From Paenibacillus terrigena DSM 21567 (GTDB taxonomy: Bacteria; Bacillota; Bacilli; Paenibacillales; Paenibacillaceae), in assembly GCF_000374845.1 (NCBI RefSeq), contig NZ_KB895417.1, positions 311,661 to 375,660 of the forward strand: a stretch of 64,000 bases of DNA. The letters run 5' to 3'. The notes beneath the pieces were generated by a model that saw nothing but the letters and a program-made list of their open reading frames with translations, did no database searches and had not been told where the DNA came from. Made by a program: the position numbers and the translations under genes. Shown here piece by piece: positions 18,420 to 25,985 of the stretch (position 1 is the first letter of the stretch; each line of letters starts with the position of its first letter).

Positions 18420-18443
18420 CGAACAACACAAATTGTACGTACT
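18420..18443 (-). repeat. Right inverted repeat of the candidate invertible segment
   Basis: Inverted copy of the 17338-17361 arm (20/20 over the inner part, 23/24 over the full arm). It lies between the outward promoter and the HD-GYP leader. Confidence 0.88.
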
Positions 18444-18475
18444 AACCATTTTACCATGTAATGGAGGTAAAGGGG

Positions 18476-18520
18476 ATGGATGCGGACAGGAATATGGGAT
18501 GGATTGTTAAAAAATGTTGA
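18476..18520 (+). CDS. 14-residue leader peptide before the HD-GYP gene
   Basis: ATG at 18476 opens MDADRNMGWIVKKC and stops at 18520. GGAGG lies eight bases upstream, a better ribosome site than that of the gene that follows. The stop codon overlaps the left arm of a hairpin at 18517-18549, the geometry of a translated leader controlling downstream expression. It is too short to assign a function. Confidence 0.5.
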   Translation: MDADRNMGWIVKKC

Positions 18521-18549
18521 AGATCCTCAATTGAGCGAGCGGTCTTCAA
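18517..18549 (+). promoter_or_regulatory. Hairpin between leader peptide and HD-GYP gene
   Basis: TTGAAGA (18517-18523) pairs with TCTTCAA (18543-18549), extended by a G-U and a G-C pair. It is followed by TTTCTT, only a partial T run, so it could be a weak attenuator or an RNA-processing stem. Confidence 0.5.
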
Positions 18550-18584
18550 TTTCTTATGCATAACATGGCGAAGAAGGTGAGGTA

Positions 18585-19271
18585 TTGCGATACGTTCACA
18601 TCTCGGAAGTGCTGCATGACTTGTTGGAGAAAGACAAGATCACGTACGAGCATAGTATCCGGGTGGGATATTTAGCGAAATGTATAGCGAAGCAATTACA
18701 ACTAACCAAGACGCAAGCGAGTCAGCTGATTATGGGTTGTTGTCTTCATGATATCGGTAAAATTCTAATTCCGACGGAGATTCTGACGAAGGATACGCAA
18801 TTGACGGCATATGAATGGGATGTCATGAGACAACACCCGATCCTTGGGGCAGAACGACTATCGTTACTCCAGCTCGGTAGTCGTACGGTTATGGATATCG
18901 TCAAATATCATCATGAACGGTGGAATGGCGAGGGTTACCCTTCCGGATTAATGTGGGATAATATCCCTCCGTTTGCACGGATATGCGCAGTCATTGATGC
19001 CTTGGACAGGATGATATCAGATCAGCCTTATCGACCGGCAATGACGCTTGAGGAGGCTAAGGCTGAATTAATTCGCAACACCAATAGTCAATTTGATAAA
19101 AAATACGTTGCAGCATGTCTACGAATCCCGGATGAAGAATTATTGAGGAAGGAGATCGATATTCTAGAGCTGCTAAAGGACATGGGAGTGAAGGAGGAAC
19201 AACATGACAATTTCAACTTTATTTCCAGTGATGCAAAGCGAGTTTCTAGACGAAGCTACAGCACAAATTAA
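18585..19271 (+). CDS. Stand-alone HD-GYP phosphodiesterase
   Basis: A 228-residue protein consisting almost only of an HD-GYP domain, expected to hydrolyse c-di-GMP. Metal ligands are visible: His in YEHSIRVG, HDIGK (HD at 55-56), HPILGAE, and HHERWNGEGYP with GYP at 117-119; the D-x-x-D region (VIDALDRM) also fits. The start is TTG at 18585 with GGTGAGG upstream. Its 3' end overlaps the next gene by 68 bases. The promoter that would drive it lies inside the adjacent inverted-repeat segment, so expression may be phase variable. Confidence 0.88.
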   Translation: MRYVHISEVLHDLLEKDKITYEHSIRVGYLAKCIAKQLQLTKTQASQLIMGCCLHDIGKILIPTEILTKDTQLTAYEWDVMRQHPILGAERLSLLQLGSRTVMDIVKYHHERWNGEGYPSGLMWDNIPPFARICAVIDALDRMISDQPYRPAMTLEEAKAELIRNTNSQFDKKYVAACLRIPDEELLRKEIDILELLKDMGVKEEQHDNFNFISSDAKRVSRRSYSTN

Positions 19272-19908
19272 TTATGTAGGTCAAGAAATCAAAAAGGTAG
19301 ATTTGTCGCACAAGTCCAATCGATTATTAGAAGTTGAGCAAATGAAACAACTCAGATATGAAATGGAACGGTTGTTGAACCTTGTACGGCATTGGAAGCT
19401 GAACATGACTCACGATATTATTAATCTGGTTTTTCGCTGTATGGATCAAATGCGAATGCTGAAGGATGCGATCCTGCTTGGATATAACGTCACAGCGGAT
19501 GTTATACCGTTGCTTCGAGAATTAAGAGGTTACGCCGAGACAAGTGAGAAGAACGCCAACATGCGTCAAGACATATTAAGCAGTATTTCAGCAGAGGCTG
19601 GCAAGGCATTCAACCTGGATGCTATCATCCATCGCATTCAGAATGAAGGAATTCGTGTGCTTCAGATTCAGGTTGGTCTCGCTTCCCGATGCATGATGAA
19701 GATGGCCTGTGCGATGGTTATACTGGATCAGATCGGCTCCTTGGTCGGGGAGGTGTTGTATATGGAGCCGTCCAGCGATGAGGCAGGAGAGGACTCCTAC
19801 AGCAAGGTTCGATACGTCGTCGTGGATCCCGTTCGCGTGGACGATATTCAGGGGTGGCTGCAATCGATGCGGGATGTTACCTATGTCGATGTTCACTTCA
19901 AGGTTTAA
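19204..19908 (+). CDS. CheA P1/P2-like protein lacking kinase domains
   Basis: A 234-residue soluble protein. Residues about 8-105 are helical and resemble the later helices of a CheA HPt (P1) domain (LLNLVRHWKLNMTHDIINLV, then FRCMDQMRMLKDAI). The HTLKG-type phosphorylation motif is absent. Residues about 146-234 resemble the CheY-binding P2 domain: IQVGLASRCMMKMACAMVIL, then LVGEVLYMEPSS, ending MRDVTYVDVHF, comparable with the DCMLKAVRVYMVFEKL...VGEV and VSEIEKVEV pattern of B. subtilis CheA. There are no dimerisation, ATPase or CheW-like domains. AAGGAGG precedes the ATG at 19204, inside the end of the HD-GYP gene. It may bind a CheY-type receiver; this is inference. Confidence 0.6.
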   Translation: MTISTLFPVMQSEFLDEATAQINYVGQEIKKVDLSHKSNRLLEVEQMKQLRYEMERLLNLVRHWKLNMTHDIINLVFRCMDQMRMLKDAILLGYNVTADVIPLLRELRGYAETSEKNANMRQDILSSISAEAGKAFNLDAIIHRIQNEGIRVLQIQVGLASRCMMKMACAMVILDQIGSLVGEVLYMEPSSDEAGEDSYSKVRYVVVDPVRVDDIQGWLQSMRDVTYVDVHFKV

Positions 19909-19934
19909 CTAATCCGTCACGGTTTCGTGTAGGA

Positions 19935-19969
19935 AAAAGCGCCGCCATCTATCAAGATGCGGCGCTTTC
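19935..19969. terminator. Terminator after the CheA-like gene
   Basis: AAAAGCGCCGC pairs with GCGGCGCTTTC, with an inner ATCT/AGAT extension. A run of A on one side and TTTCGGTTTT on the other allow use from either direction. Confidence 0.8.
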
Positions 19970-20047
19970 GGTTTTCCTCCCGCCACCAGAAACCGCAGAG
20001 AGAATCCTTGGCGGTTGATTTTTGGAGTTCGTGGGGTTGGTCAGGTT

Positions 20048-20206
20048 ATTTCAAATGAATCTAAGATGGAAGGGTAGAACTCACGGAAAAGTCTACGTCC
20101 GGTCTTTGGCAGCCCATTTCATCCATCCAATCCAATCAAGGAAATGGGCGAACAAGAACCGGTTGGAGAGAGGTCTACCGTGGAATCGGCCAAATTCATT
20201 TGAAAT
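20048..20206. repeat. 159-base nested inverted-repeat structure, unknown
   Basis: ATTTCAAATGAAT (20048-20060) is exactly inverted at 20194-20206. Nested inside are GGTAGA/TCTACC (20073-20078, 20174-20179), CCGG (20099-20102, 20159-20162) and CCCATTTC/GAAATGGG (20113-20120, 20141-20148). The last two lie ten bases apart on both sides. No credible gene is present. The stretch could fold into one long imperfect hairpin, as in a small RNA or a MITE-like relic. Confidence 0.55.
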
Positions 20207-20227
20207 CCCCCGCCTTTCCCCACAACA

Positions 20228-20268
20228 AAGAAACCGCCAGAGATTTCTCTCTGGCGGTTTCTTCTTAT
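20228..20268. terminator. Terminator at the end of the qox operon
   Basis: GAAACCGCCAGAG / CTCTGGCGGTTTC, a 13-bp perfect stem ending at the qoxD stop codon; T-rich on the + side and moderately so on the - side. Confidence 0.82.
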
Positions 20269-20555
20269 TAGTAACCCCAAATCATCGTGAACAACGTACC
20301 GAAGATCGTGACAAGACCCACGAAGAGGGCATAAGCAATGTTGAGGTAAAGGCTCGTTTTCGTATCCTTCGATTCATTGATGTGCATGAACAGGAACAGT
20401 TGCGTTCCGGCTTGCAAGATGGCACAGATAAGTAGGATTGCAAGTCCTACGGTGTAGGTGATACCATCCATCAGAACCGCCAGCGCGACGACCGAAAGGA
20501 CAAGTGAGAAGATATACCCCATGACATGCTTGATCGGGAATAGCTGCTTCATCAT
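20268..20555 (-). CDS. qoxD: Menaquinol oxidase aa3 subunit IV
   Basis: A 95-residue membrane protein with three helices, corresponding to the small subunit IV of haem-copper quinol oxidases (IKHVMGYIFSLVLSVVALAV, then AGTQLFLFMHINESKD). Subunit IV helps stabilise the complex. It starts one base after qoxC and ends at the operon terminator. It is somewhat short for QoxD, but its place in the operon makes the call firm. Confidence 0.88.
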   Translation of the reverse strand: MMKQLFPIKHVMGYIFSLVLSVVALAVLMDGITYTVGLAILLICAILQAGTQLFLFMHINESKDTKTSLYLNIAYALFVGLVTIFGTLFTMIWGY

Positions 20556-20556
20556 A

Positions 20557-21153
20557 TCACATCATTCCTTTCAAGTAGACAAAGCTGAAGATGAAGATCC
20601 AGACCACATCAAGGAAATGCCAGTACAAGGAGAAAATAAACGATTTATTCGTTGTATCTGGCGTGAAGCCTTCACGTTTGATTTGAATCATGATGGCAGC
20701 TCCCCAGAGGAAGCCCATCGTAACGTGGAGACCATGCGTACCCAGCAGGACGAATAAGCTGGATAAGAATGCGCTAGTCGATAGTGTTGCTCCATCATGT
20801 ACATACGTAACGAACTCTGTGATTTCGACGCCCAAGAATCCAAGACCCATGAGTAAGGTAATGGCGAAGAACACGAGTGTTGCTTTTTTGAAGCCGTGGC
20901 GCATTGCATGAATCGCAAGTCCACAAGTGAAACTACTCGTTAAGAGTAAGAATGTCTCAACAAGAACCCCTTTTAATTCGAAAATCTCACTGGCTGTCGG
21001 GCCGCTGCCCGAACGATTCCATAGCGTAAAATAGACGGCGAACAACGTAGAGAAGAGGGCGATTTCTGCGCCTAGGAATATCCAGAACCCGAAGATGCGG
21101 TTGCTGTTCTCTTCTGTGCCATATTCTAGCGGCACATTCGGATTTATTTTCAT
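20557..21153 (-). CDS. qoxC: Menaquinol oxidase aa3 subunit III
   Basis: A 198-residue protein with five membrane helices, subunit III of the haem-copper oxidase. Typical phrases are FGFWIFLGAEIALFSTLFAV, FVLLGTHGLHVTMGFLW and YWHFLDVVWIFIFSFVYL. The ATG overlaps the qoxB stop by four bases, and GGAGGTGAACTCGT supplies the ribosome site inside qoxB. Part of qoxABCD. Confidence 0.93.
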   Translation of the reverse strand: MKINPNVPLEYGTEENSNRIFGFWIFLGAEIALFSTLFAVYFTLWNRSGSGPTASEIFELKGVLVETFLLLTSSFTCGLAIHAMRHGFKKATLVFFAITLLMGLGFLGVEITEFVTYVHDGATLSTSAFLSSLFVLLGTHGLHVTMGFLWGAAIMIQIKREGFTPDTTNKSFIFSLYWHFLDVVWIFIFSFVYLKGMM

Positions 21154-23096
21154 ACGAGTTCACCTCCATGTTTCTCCTCTATCTCCATGATCTCTTTGAC
21201 AGGGATGTGTCGACCATGATCGCGCTCGAATGTACGAGCTGCAAGCATAATGATAACCGCGATACCCGCGATGATCGATGGAATCCACCAGCTGAAGACC
21301 AAGAAGAAACCTAAGAAGAAGAAGATTACGCCGAGAATGAACGGTTGGCCGCTGTTATTCGGCATATGAATCGGTTCAATTTTACCTTCAAATAGTGGTT
21401 GGTTTTCTTTCTTCGAATGCCAGTAAGCATCCATACCTTTAACGTTCGGTGTACGTGCAAAGTTGTATTCAGGAACTGGACTGTGTGTAGCCCATTCAAG
21501 CGTACGACCGCCACCCCATGGATCGTTTACATTTTCACGTGGTGCATAACGGAAGCTCCAATAGATGTTGTAGCATAGAACAACGAAGCCAAGTGCAAGT
21601 CCGACAGCACCGATCGATGCGACCATATTTAGCGGCCCGAATCCGGAACCTTCGGAATAGGTGTACATCCGACGCGACATTCCGTTCAATCCCAAGAAGA
21701 AGAGCGGAAGGAAAGTCACGTTGAAGAAAATCGTAATTAACCAAAATGCAAGTTTACCAAGACGTTCGTTCAGACGGAATCCGAAAACTTTCGGGAACCA
21801 GTAATGGAAACCTGCAATAACGGCAAATACTGTACCTGGAATCAATACGTAGTGGAAATGCGCAACCAGGAACATCGTATTATGATACTGATAGTCCGCG
21901 GAAGCCATAGCAAGCATAACCCCAGTAACCCCACCGATTGTAAAGATCGGAATGAACGCTAACGTGTACAGCATAGGTGTCGTGAAGGATATTCGGCCTT
22001 TCTGCAAGGTGAATAACCAGTTGAATATCTTGACCCCGGTAGGAACTGCAATGGCCATCGTTGTAATCGAGAAGACGCTGTTGACCATCGAACCATGACC
22101 CATCGTATAGAAGTGATGCGCCCATACGACGAAGGAAAGTAACGAAATGACAACCATACTCGCAACCATTGATTTATAACCGTACAAATTCTTTTTGGAG
22201 AATGTCGCGATAATTTCACTATAAATACCGAAGGCTGGCAAAATAACGATATAAACCTCTGGATGACCCCATACCCAGAACAAGTTCGCCCAGAGCATAT
22301 CCATCCCGCCATTGGCCATCGTGAAGAATTGGCCTCCGAACATCCGGTCGAACATCATTAGTGCAAGTGCTACGGTAAGAACCGGGAATGCGAACACGAT
22401 GATAACACTTGTGATCAAGATAGACCATGTGAACATTGGCATTTGCATAAGCTTCATGCCAGGCGCACGCATTTTAAGAATCGTAACGATAAAGTTAACC
22501 CCTGTTAGCAGGGTACCGATACCGGCAATCTGTAATGAAATCGAATAGAAGTTATTCCCGACGGTCGGACTGAATTCCAGACTCGCGAGCGGGAAGTACG
22601 CTGTCCATCCTGCATCTGGGGAGCCCCCGATGACGAAGGATATGTTGAATAACATCGCTCCAGCGAAGAAGAGCCAGAAGCTGACTGCATTTAGTCTTGG
22701 GAATGCAACGTCACGTGCACCAATTTGCAGTGGAACAACGACGTTCATAAGTCCGATAATGAATGGCATCGCCATGAATAGGATCATGACAACACCATGC
22801 GTTGTGAAAATTTCATTATAATGCTGTGCGTCGAGCAGTCCATTCTCAGGAACTGCAAGCTGAGCACGCATCAGTAAGGCATCGACGCCTCCACGGAATA
22901 ACATGAGGAGTGCTGCGATAATATACATGACGCCGATTCGTTTATGATCGACGGTCGTTAACCATTCTCTCCAAAGGTAGCCCCATTTCTTGAAATAGGT
23001 CAGACCGATGAGGATTGCTAGAGATGCAACGACGATACTCACCATAGCGGCGTAGATCATCGGTTCTCCAGTAACGAAAAATTCATCGAGTTTCAT
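21150..23096 (-). CDS. qoxB: Menaquinol oxidase aa3 subunit I
   Basis: A 648-residue catalytic subunit with about 14 membrane helices. It holds haem a, haem a3 and CuB. The low-spin haem His region (FTTHGVVMILFMAMPFIIG), the CuB ligand WGHPEVYIV and the His-His pair in VVWAHHFYTMG are present, as is FLVAHFHYVLIPG for the haem ligands. The GHPEVY motif with its Tyr indicates an A-type proton-pumping enzyme. Ribosome site GGAAGGAG precedes the ATG at 23096. Confidence 0.97.
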   Translation of the reverse strand: MKLDEFFVTGEPMIYAAMVSIVVASLAILIGLTYFKKWGYLWREWLTTVDHKRIGVMYIIAALLMLFRGGVDALLMRAQLAVPENGLLDAQHYNEIFTTHGVVMILFMAMPFIIGLMNVVVPLQIGARDVAFPRLNAVSFWLFFAGAMLFNISFVIGGSPDAGWTAYFPLASLEFSPTVGNNFYSISLQIAGIGTLLTGVNFIVTILKMRAPGMKLMQMPMFTWSILITSVIIVFAFPVLTVALALMMFDRMFGGQFFTMANGGMDMLWANLFWVWGHPEVYIVILPAFGIYSEIIATFSKKNLYGYKSMVASMVVISLLSFVVWAHHFYTMGHGSMVNSVFSITTMAIAVPTGVKIFNWLFTLQKGRISFTTPMLYTLAFIPIFTIGGVTGVMLAMASADYQYHNTMFLVAHFHYVLIPGTVFAVIAGFHYWFPKVFGFRLNERLGKLAFWLITIFFNVTFLPLFFLGLNGMSRRMYTYSEGSGFGPLNMVASIGAVGLALGFVVLCYNIYWSFRYAPRENVNDPWGGGRTLEWATHSPVPEYNFARTPNVKGMDAYWHSKKENQPLFEGKIEPIHMPNNSGQPFILGVIFFFLGFFLVFSWWIPSIIAGIAVIIMLAARTFERDHGRHIPVKEIMEIEEKHGGELV

Positions 23097-23125
23097 ACGG
23101 TTAATACTCCTTCCTGTCCCATCGC

Positions 23126-24088
23126 TTATTCGTGCTGCGAATGATCCATCGATCCCATATCATCCATGTTCATGCCATCCATGTCCATGTTCGAATGATC
23201 CATCGATCCTGTGTTGTTCTTGGCATCTGCATCGCCGCCGCCATGATGATGTCCACCATTTGCACCTTCAGGTGCTGGACGGAATTCAAGATGCGTAGAA
23301 GAGTATGTCTTACGTCCGACAACCGGTGTAGCCAGTAATTTATCGAACTCTTCCGGCGTTAATTTCGAAGCTGTTTTCTTAACATCGTCAACCCATTTGG
23401 TGTAATCCGCAGGGGATTGAGCCAATACTTCGAATTCCATATGTGCGAATCCTTTACCCGAGAAGTTCGAGTTCCTACCATAGAATGATCCTTCATGTTC
23501 AGCGACAAGATTGAGTTTATTCACCATATCGCTCATCGCATATTTCTGGCCGCCAAGCTGTGGAACCCAGAAGCTTGTGATCGGTCCGAATGCATAGAGA
23601 CGGAATTCGATCGGGCGGTTCGTAGGAATATTGACATAGTTAACCGTCTCAATGCCTTCTTCCGGATAACTGAAGTGCCATTTCCAATCGGAAGATGACG
23701 CATAAATAACAAGTGGTTTCTGATCTTCATACCCAACGGGTACATTCTCGACCGCGTTGGTCGAACGAACCGTTACGACGGATAGAATCACGACGATGAT
23801 GATCGGGATAATCGTCCAGATCAGCTCCAACCACTTGCTGCCTTCAATATGAGGCGGTTCATAACCTTCATTAGCTTTCGTAGCGCGATACTTCGTTAGC
23901 ATGTAAATGTACAAGACGTAGACGACAAGCAGTACGACAGCCATGATGATCATGGAGAAAATAATCGTGCTCGATTGCGTCTTCGCTACCGGCCCTTTTG
24001 GATCCAGTACCAGCAGTTTCGAACTACACCCACTTAATAGCATAATGAGTGAGATGAACAATAATAATAGCGGTCCTCTCTTTTTCAT
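23126..24088 (-). CDS. qoxA: Menaquinol oxidase aa3 subunit II (lipoprotein)
   Basis: A 320-residue subunit II with lipobox LLSGC and two membrane helices. The outside cupredoxin domain has the FWVPQLGGQKYAM phrase but no CuA cysteines, so the enzyme should oxidise quinol rather than cytochrome c. The ATG at 24088 follows GGAAGGGG. Unusual: the last 50 or so residues form a His/Met/Asp-rich tail (GGHHHGGGDADAKNN, then SMDHSNMDMDGMNMDDM) resembling copper-binding sequences. It is the first gene of the operon. Confidence 0.93.
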   Translation of the reverse strand: MKKRGPLLLLFISLIMLLSGCSSKLLVLDPKGPVAKTQSSTIIFSMIIMAVVLLVVYVLYIYMLTKYRATKANEGYEPPHIEGSKWLELIWTIIPIIIVVILSVVTVRSTNAVENVPVGYEDQKPLVIYASSSDWKWHFSYPEEGIETVNYVNIPTNRPIEFRLYAFGPITSFWVPQLGGQKYAMSDMVNKLNLVAEHEGSFYGRNSNFSGKGFAHMEFEVLAQSPADYTKWVDDVKKTASKLTPEEFDKLLATPVVGRKTYSSTHLEFRPAPEGANGGHHHGGGDADAKNNTGSMDHSNMDMDGMNMDDMGSMDHSQHE

Positions 24089-24154
24089 AAGTAACCCCTT
24101 CCTTAACAATGCAATTCACATGTTGATGTATTTCAAGAGAACTTAATTTTCTTT

Positions 24155-24169
24155 TATCTTATTAAGATA
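24155..24169. promoter_or_regulatory. Palindrome upstream of qoxA
   Basis: TATCTTATTAAGATA is a perfect 15-bp palindrome 67 bases ahead of the qoxA start. It could be an operator or a leader hairpin. I find no convincing -35/-10 pair beside it, so the qox promoter remains unplaced. Confidence 0.4.
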
Positions 24170-24601
24170 TTCAGTTAATAACAAACCCTATTGAGAACCA
24201 ATAATGGAATTTAATGGGTACATTTCTAACAAAAAAAGATGACAATTTCATATTAAAAGCCGAAAATGTGTTAAATATCACTGAAAAGCGCCAAATTCGC
24301 CGATTTTGATTTTTATTCATAAATGTGATAGAAAGTACAAATATCAAAGATTCGTCACAATTGAAAGCGGTAAATCACGGTTATTTGGAAGTAATGACCA
24401 GAAAAAATGAGGTATTCATGAGAAAATAAGCGAAAATGAGAGGAAAAAGAAGTTAAAATTTTGACTATTACGTGTCTGATCTGTGATCAAAATAAGGCGG
24501 CAGCAGGATTTGTTTGGCATTGGATGGTGTTTTCTAATAAAAGGAAATTTGGAATATCGCCTAAAATCTCCGATTTTCTTCGTTTTTCATTTTTGAATTT
24601 T

Positions 24602-24619
24602 TTGTGACGAAATTCACAA
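24602..24619. promoter_or_regulatory. Rex- or Fnr-type operator in the qoxA-cysK interval
   Basis: TTGTGACGAAATTCACAA fits the Rex consensus (TTGTGAA-N4-TTCACAA) with one change, and also the Bacillus Fnr/CRP pattern TGTGA-N6-TCACA exactly. A further TGTGAACAA half-site follows. It lies about 510 bases upstream of qoxA and just before the cysK terminator. The rest of 24089-24600 is A/T-rich with no gene. Confidence 0.55.
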
Positions 24620-24630
24620 TATGTGAACAA

Positions 24631-24668
24631 ATAAAGACCATGCCAGGCACATGCCCAGTATGGTCTCC
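24631..24668 (-). terminator. Terminator of cysK
   Basis: On the minus strand AGACCATACTGGGCA pairs with TGCCTGGCATGGTCT (two weak positions), followed by TTTATTTG. Confidence 0.8.
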
Positions 24669-24684
24669 TTCTATTTATCATTGT

Positions 24685-24743
24685 CGGGGTCCCCCGCAAA
24701 GTACCTGAATCAGCTTTGAAGTCAAGTCCTCACTTTGTGGGGT
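24685..24743 (+). repeat. Repeat family A, copy 1
   Basis: About 59 bases beginning CGGGGTCCCCCGCAAAGTAC and ending TCACTTTGTGGGG. CCCCGCAAAGT pairs with ACTTTGTGGGG. Other copies lie at 53238, 53310, 53381 and 54869. This copy stands directly beyond the cysK stop codon. Confidence 0.85.
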
Positions 24744-24749
24744 TATCTA

Positions 24750-25685
24750 TTATTCTTCATCAAATAATGGCGTGGATAGGTAACGTTCACCTGTATCTGG
24801 TAGAACCACGACGATGTTCTTGCCTTTGTTCTCAGGACGTTTAGCGACGAGCATCGCTGCATAGGCAGCAGCACCAGAAGAGATGCCGACGAGCAAGCCT
24901 TCACGTTTCGCGAGAATACGTGCGGTATTGATCGCTTCGTGATTTTTGACGGTAATGATCTCATCAACCACTTCTGCCTTGAAGTTTCCTGGAACGAATC
25001 CTGCACCAAGACCTTGAATCGCATGGAGGCCACGTTTGCCGCCAGAAAGAACAGCCGAGTCAAAGGGCTCAACAGCGATGACTTGAATGGCAGGGTTCTT
25101 GGCTTTGAGCGCTTCGCCTACACCGCTAACCGTACCTCCTGTACCCACGCCTCCAATAAAGATATCGACTTGACCATCCGTATCCCGCCAGATTTCCTCC
25201 GCCGTCGTCTTGCGATGAATGGCAGGGTTCGCAGGATTATCGAACTGCTCCGGAATGAATGCGCCGGGGATTTCCTTGGCTAGCTCATCCGCTCTGCGAA
25301 TAGCTCCGGTCATGCCTTCTGTAGCAGGGGTTAGTACGAGTTCTGCGCCAAGCGCTTTGAGCAATTTTCTCCGCTCAATACTGAACGTCTCTGGCAAAGT
25401 AATGATGAGTCTGTAACCGAGAGCGGCTGCCGCAAAAGCAAGTCCGATCCCCGTGTTCCCACTCGTGGATTCAATAATGACCGAATCGGGTTTTAACAAT
25501 CCACGCTCCTCGGCATCCTTGATCATCGCGAACCCAATGCGGTCTTTGACACTACCCGCAGGGTTGAAGTATTCGAGCTTTGCAATAATTGACGCTTCTA
25601 GTTGGTGTATTTTATTGTAGTTGGACAATTCCAACAACGGTGTATTGCCAATAAGTTCCGTTAAGTTTTTATAGATATTCGGCAA
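24750..25685 (-). CDS. cysK: O-acetylserine sulfhydrylase (cysteine synthase)
   Basis: A 311-residue PLP enzyme that makes cysteine from O-acetylserine and sulfide. The PLP lysine is in [11 protein letters not shown] near residue 42, the substrate loop is STSGNTGIG, and the phosphate-binding loop is [10 protein letters not shown]. It begins [13 protein letters not shown] as in CysK. The TTG at 25685 is chosen because GGAGGG lies six bases upstream and the length then matches the family. A copy of repeat family B occupies the leader just upstream (25711-25810), and a 14-bp palindrome lies beyond it. Confidence 0.94.
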   Translation of the reverse strand: MPNIYKNLTELIGNTPLLELSNYNKIHQLEASIIAKLEYFNPAGSVKDRIGFAMIKDAEERGLLKPDSVIIESTSGNTGIGLAFAAAALGYRLIITLPETFSIERRKLLKALGAELVLTPATEGMTGAIRRADELAKEIPGAFIPEQFDNPANPAIHRKTTAEEIWRDTDGQVDIFIGGVGTGGTVSGVGEALKAKNPAIQVIAVEPFDSAVLSGGKRGLHAIQGLGAGFVPGNFKAEVVDEIITVKNHEAINTARILAKREGLLVGISSGAAAYAAMLVAKRPENKGKNIVVVLPDTGERYLSTPLFDEE

Positions 25686-25710
25686 TGCAATTCCCTCCAG
25701 AGATATGTTC

Positions 25711-25810
25711 AAATATAAGAATTTATAAGTTTCACGAATAAACTGTTCTTATATTTCTAGCTCAAACGCTTATTGTCCTATAGAGGACGACGAAGTCGCT
25801 TATGCTTGTT
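25711..25810. repeat. Repeat family B, copy 1
   Basis: About 100 bases that recur at 52909-53008. The first 48 bases are identical in both, including AAATATAAGAATTTATAAG and TTTCACGAATAAACTG. The second half shares GGACGACGAAGTCGCTTAT with scattered changes. AATATAAGAA / TTCTTATATT can form a long stem, and GTCCT / AGGAC a second. Here it lies between the cysK start and its upstream region. Confidence 0.85.
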
Positions 25811-25824
25811 CCTATAAGATTAAT

Positions 25825-25838
25825 CGGTTATATAACCG
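25825..25838. promoter_or_regulatory. 14-bp palindrome between cysK and the GH18-SLH gene
   Basis: CGGTTATATAACCG is a perfect palindrome about 140 bases upstream of the cysK start, between divergent genes. It is a candidate operator; it does not fit the CymR consensus that I can recall. Confidence 0.35.
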
Positions 25839-25985
25839 TATCATGAATACGTTCAAAACACAATTTTAGCGGTGCGGAGACAGGCTTTCTTCATGATTAC
25901 CATTATTTATATATTGTCCCATATCATTCACGAATGTCATGATGATTATGCGAATCTATCAAATTTTGCTAGTGAAGGAGATGAA

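Noticed and set aside
17338-18443. Insertion sequence with terminal inverted repeats
   Set aside because: The enzyme is a tyrosine recombinase, not a DDE transposase, there is no target duplication outside the arms, and a promoter lies inside the right arm; an invertible segment explains more.
20022-20435. 137-residue plus-strand frame after the CheA-like gene
   Set aside because: It crosses the nested inverted repeat, the qox terminator and qoxD in antisense; composition is not protein-like.
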